A stretch of 64,000 nt of DNA from Desulfovibrio sp. (GTDB taxonomy: Bacteria; Desulfobacterota; Desulfovibrionia; Desulfovibrionales; Desulfovibrionaceae), in the NCBI GenBank assembly GCA_016208105.1, contig JACQYS010000005.1, forward strand, positions 1 to 64,000. Reading direction: 5' to 3'. Every line of letters starts with the position of its first letter. Position 1 is the stretch's first letter. This document shows positions 61,648 through 64,000 of the stretch, piece by piece. The notes below the pieces were generated by a model, which did not search any database, was not told where the DNA came from, and saw nothing but the letters and a program-made list of their open reading frames with translations. Position numbers and translations under genes: made by a program.

Positions 61648-62874
61648 ATGAAGCCCGTCCTGGTAATGCAGCTGGCCCGTTTTGGGGATCTTCTCCAGAC
61701 CAAACGGCTCATTCTCGGTCTTGCGGCTTCGGGGCGTCCTGTGCATCTTCTCGTGGATTCATCTCTTGGGAAGCTCGCTTCCCGGATTTATCCAGACGTG
61801 TCTGTCCACACCATTGATGCGCATTCCCCGCCCGATCCGTCCTCTTTGAAGGGCACCCTGGTTGATCTGGCCGGTCTCCGCTTTCACCGCGTGTATAATC
61901 TGAATTTCGCGGGCATGAGCCTGGCGGTCAGCTCCCTGTTTGATCCAGGCGTGGTGCGGGGCTACAGTCTCAACGAAGGCCAGCCCCTGCGCGATCCCTG
62001 GGCGGCAATGGCCTTCCGCTGGACCAAGAACCGCAGGCAGGCGGCGATGAATCTGGCCGATTTCTGGGCCGGATTTGCCCTGCCGATGTTTCCCGCCGGG
62101 CAAGTCAATCCGCCGGCTGTTCCCCGTGGGGGCGGCCTGGGGGTGGCCATGGCCGGTCGCCATGCCAGGCGCTCCCTGCCTCCGGACGTGCTGGCCGGAG
62201 TTGTGCAGGCCATGCTGCCGGTGCTGAACACTCCCAAGATATTTCTTCTGGGCACGGCAGGCGAGAAACCAGCGGCCAGGGAACTCATGTCCCTGCTTCC
62301 GGCCCGTGTGTCCGGCATGGTCGATGACCTGACAGGCCGGACAGGCCTTGATGAGCTGTGCGACAGGGTTTCCGGGCTGGACCGGGTGCTTACTCCGGAC
62401 ACCGGCGTCATGCACCTTGCCGCGCATCTCGGGGTTCCCGTTACAGCAGTGTTTCTTTCCTCCGCCTGGTGCCATGAGACCGGACCCTACGGCCAGGGAC
62501 ACACCGTATGGCAGGCGGTTCTCCCCTGTTCCCCCTGTCTGGAGTCGGCTTCCTGCCCCAATGAGCACGCCTGTTTGGAGCCGTTCAAACGCCGCGAGTT
62601 TCTGCGCCTGGTCGGCGGCAAAATCACCGGAGACCCGCCCCCGGGCCTGCTAGGGTTAGACACACGCTTCGACCCGCTGGGCGTGACCTACGTTTCCTTC
62701 GCGGGCAGCGACCGCACCCTGGCCGAGCGGACCCGGGTGCGGGCCTTCATAGCGCGCCATCTGGGCATCGAATGGGGGCAAGGCCTCCCTCCCGCCCCGG
62801 ACCTGGCTGACCGGCTCGTGGAAGACCCCGATTTCATGCTGAACAAACCTCAGGCCCTGTTTGAGGCATTATGA
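61648..62874 (+). CDS. Family 9 glycosyltransferase, second gene
   Basis: 408 aa from ATG 61648 (MKPVLVMQLARFGDLLQTKR). GT9 motifs include the N-terminal ARFGDLL and the donor-site TPDTGVMHLAAHLGVPVTAV then FLSSAWCHETGPYGQGH. A cysteine cluster, CSPCLESASCPNEHAC, resembles that of the GT9 at 5469. The C-terminal 100 residues are an extra region. It probably builds a surface glycan together with the CgeB-like gene that overlaps its stop (ATGA). The acceptor is unknown. Confidence 0.88.
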   Translation: MKPVLVMQLARFGDLLQTKRLILGLAASGRPVHLLVDSSLGKLASRIYPDVSVHTIDAHSPPDPSSLKGTLVDLAGLRFHRVYNLNFAGMSLAVSSLFDPGVVRGYSLNEGQPLRDPWAAMAFRWTKNRRQAAMNLADFWAGFALPMFPAGQVNPPAVPRGGGLGVAMAGRHARRSLPPDVLAGVVQAMLPVLNTPKIFLLGTAGEKPAARELMSLLPARVSGMVDDLTGRTGLDELCDRVSGLDRVLTPDTGVMHLAAHLGVPVTAVFLSSAWCHETGPYGQGHTVWQAVLPCSPCLESASCPNEHACLEPFKRREFLRLVGGKITGDPPPGLLGLDTRFDPLGVTYVSFAGSDRTLAERTRVRAFIARHLGIEWGQGLPPAPDLADRLVEDPDFMLNKPQALFEAL

Positions 62875-64000
62875 ACCGTCCCCTGCGAATTCTCGTTGTC
62901 CTGCCCCTCTACGGCGGCTCCCTTCCCATCGGGCGTTATTGCCGCAAGGCCCTGGCATCGCTTGGCCACACGGTCGAGACCTTCGAGGCTCCCGACTTTT
63001 ACGGCGCCTTCACAGCGCTCAAGGGCCTTCGCGTCACCACCGAACGCCTGGACTATCTCGAGCACGCCTTTCTGCAGGTGGTGGCCCAGGCCATCCTCTC
63101 CAAGGCCGAGACCTTCCAGCCCGATCTGGTGCTGGCCATGGCCCAGGCCCCTCTCACCAAGCAGGTGCTCAAACGCCTGCGCCAGGCGGAGATTCCCACG
63201 GCCATGTGGTTCATGGAGGATTTCAGGCTCTTCACCTACTGGGAGTCCTTCGCCCCCCACTACGACGCATTCGCGGTAATCCAAAAGGAGCCGCTCCTGG
63301 GCAAGCTTCAGGAGATCGGCCAGCCAAACGGCCTGTACCTGCCCCTGGCCGCCGACCCGGATTTCCACAAGCCCATGGAACTCTCCCCGGTGGAGAAGCG
63401 CATGTACGGGGCGGACGTCTCGTTTTTGGGCGCCGGGTATCCCAACCGCCGGGCCGCGTTCAAGGAACTCATGGGGCAGGGGCTCAAAATCTGGGGATCG
63501 GATTGGGAAGGGGACGAGATACTCGCCCAGCTGGTGCAGCGCGGCGGGGAGCGCATATCCTCCGAGGAGTCGGTGAAGATATTCAACGCCACGGCCGTGA
63601 ACCTGAACCTGCACTCCAGCGTGTCCGCCAAGGAACTGGTCTCCGGCGGGGACTTCGTGAACCCGCGCACCTTCGAGCTGGCCATGTGCGGGGCGTTTCA
63701 ATTGGTGGACCAGCGTACGCTTTTGCCCGAGCTTTTCGGGCCTGACGAGCTGGCCACGTTCACCTCCATGGACGAGCTCAAAGCCGGGGTGGCCAAGTTC
63801 CTGGCCGCGCCCCAAGAGCGCTGGGCCTATGCCGAAAGGGCCAGGGCGCGAGCCCTCAAGGACCACACCTATCAAGCCAGGATGCGGACTCTGCTCGCGT
63901 TTCTGGAGGAACGCCTGGAGGGCTGGCCCAAACAGCGCCAGGATGAAGGGGCGCTTTCAGCCCTGCCCGAAGAGTACCAGGGCGAGGCTCGCCAGCTCCT
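62871..64000 (+). CDS. CgeB-like glycosyltransferase (3' end outside window)
   Basis: 376 codons are visible without a stop. ATG 62871 overlaps the previous stop by four bases. The N-terminal MNRPLRILVVLPLYGGSLPI and QPDLVLAMAQAP belong to a Rossmann half. A GT-B C-terminal half follows, with DVSFLGAGYPNRRAAFKEL, LKIWGSDWEGD, FNATAVNLNLHSSV and NPRTFELAMCGAFQLVD. This matches the CgeB/spore-maturation-type glycosyltransferases often found in surface or flagellin glycosylation loci. Donor and acceptor are unknown. Confidence 0.86.
   Translation, partial: MNRPLRILVVLPLYGGSLPIGRYCRKALASLGHTVETFEAPDFYGAFTALKGLRVTTERLDYLEHAFLQVVAQAILSKAETFQPDLVLAMAQAPLTKQVLKRLRQAEIPTAMWFMEDFRLFTYWESFAPHYDAFAVIQKEPLLGKLQEIGQPNGLYLPLAADPDFHKPMELSPVEKRMYGADVSFLGAGYPNRRAAFKELMGQGLKIWGSDWEGDEILAQLVQRGGERISSEESVKIFNATAVNLNLHSSVSAKELVSGGDFVNPRTFELAMCGAFQLVDQRTLLPELFGPDELATFTSMDELKAGVAKFLAAPQERWAYAERARARALKDHTYQARMRTLLAFLEERLEGWPKQRQDEGALSALPEEYQGEARQL

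Noticed and set aside
61566-61650. A second CATG-shared divergent start between the precorrin-2 dehydrogenase and GT9 genes
   Set aside because: An ATG at 61567 does open the plus frame. However, the GT9 domain starts right at ATG 61648 and the extra 27 residues are unlike the family.

Overview
The window is a gene-dense, GC-rich bacterial chromosome segment, with short intergenic gaps and many overlapping or 2-10 bp-spaced genes. The gene set points to a sulfate reducer of the Desulfovibrionaceae. It has a lactate permease with a D-lactate/glycolate-type dehydrogenase and CCG-domain Fe-S partner, hypCDE for hydrogenase maturation, a stand-alone precorrin-2 dehydrogenase beside hemA and a HemX/CcsA protein, a bacteriohemerythrin, chemoreceptors, and sigma-54 control at several points. 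I do not name a species.

Layout. 1-1000: the 5' end of an IS1595-type transposase next to an unrecognised, probably 5'-truncated ORF. 1014-7005: a SpoU/TrmH methyltransferase, a GT2 glycosyltransferase divergent from a YrdC/Sua5 gene, a 1.5-kb stretch with three tandem small-RNA units, a GT9 glycosyltransferase and a Nudix hydrolase. 7092-11684: glgA, a 66-aa SAP-like protein, glgB and pdxA. 11694-16732 (minus): a NadB-like flavoprotein, a TPR protein, carA, ddl and an HD hydrolase. 17427-24846 (plus): a chemoreceptor, hypCDE, a small protein behind a sigma-54 promoter, a single-domain response regulator and a REC-PAS-GGDEF-EAL protein. 24983-37140 (minus): a Cache chemoreceptor, the lactate operon, a sigma-54 response regulator, a hybrid histidine kinase and a lipase. 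37317-44425: a small membrane protein, tRNA-Val and two tRNA-Asp, a GGCT-fold protein, icd, a methyltransferase, a zinc/cadmium-type ATPase, a 93-aa protein and cheW. 44495-55260 (plus): mfd, two SurA-type chaperones, a RodZ-like gene, recO, glyQ, glyS, rpsT. 55510-61568 (minus): a UDG-fold protein, adk, tilS, hemerythrin, a 111-aa protein, hemA, hemX, precorrin-2 dehydrogenase. 61648-64000: a GT9 gene and a CgeB-like glycosyltransferase running off the edge.

The most interesting locus is 3969-5503. Between the convergent yrdC and GT9 genes lie three tandem units of about 615-660 bp. Each has two upstream inverted-repeat boxes (about 158 and 105 bp before the promoter in every copy), a near-perfect -24/-12 sigma-54 promoter, and a predicted transcript of about 65-78 nt. 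That RNA consists of an unpaired 5' tail containing CCTCCTTTTG (like the anti-Shine-Dalgarno end of 16S rRNA) and a hairpin/terminator whose stem carries compensatory base changes between copies. Between the copies lie decayed 3' fragments of the flanking yrdC and GT9 genes. The intergenic region therefore seems to have been amplified in tandem, with only the regulatory/RNA core kept. I propose a sigma-54-dependent multicopy sRNA family, analogous in logic to Qrr or the anti-SD cuckoo RNAs. This comes from sequence only; transcription has not been shown.

A second regulatory locus is the lactate operon. Two palindromic TGTCCGG-type sites and a -24/-12-like promoter lie between the dehydrogenase gene and the sigma-54 response regulator, which sits next to a hybrid kinase with a periplasmic ABC-type sensor.
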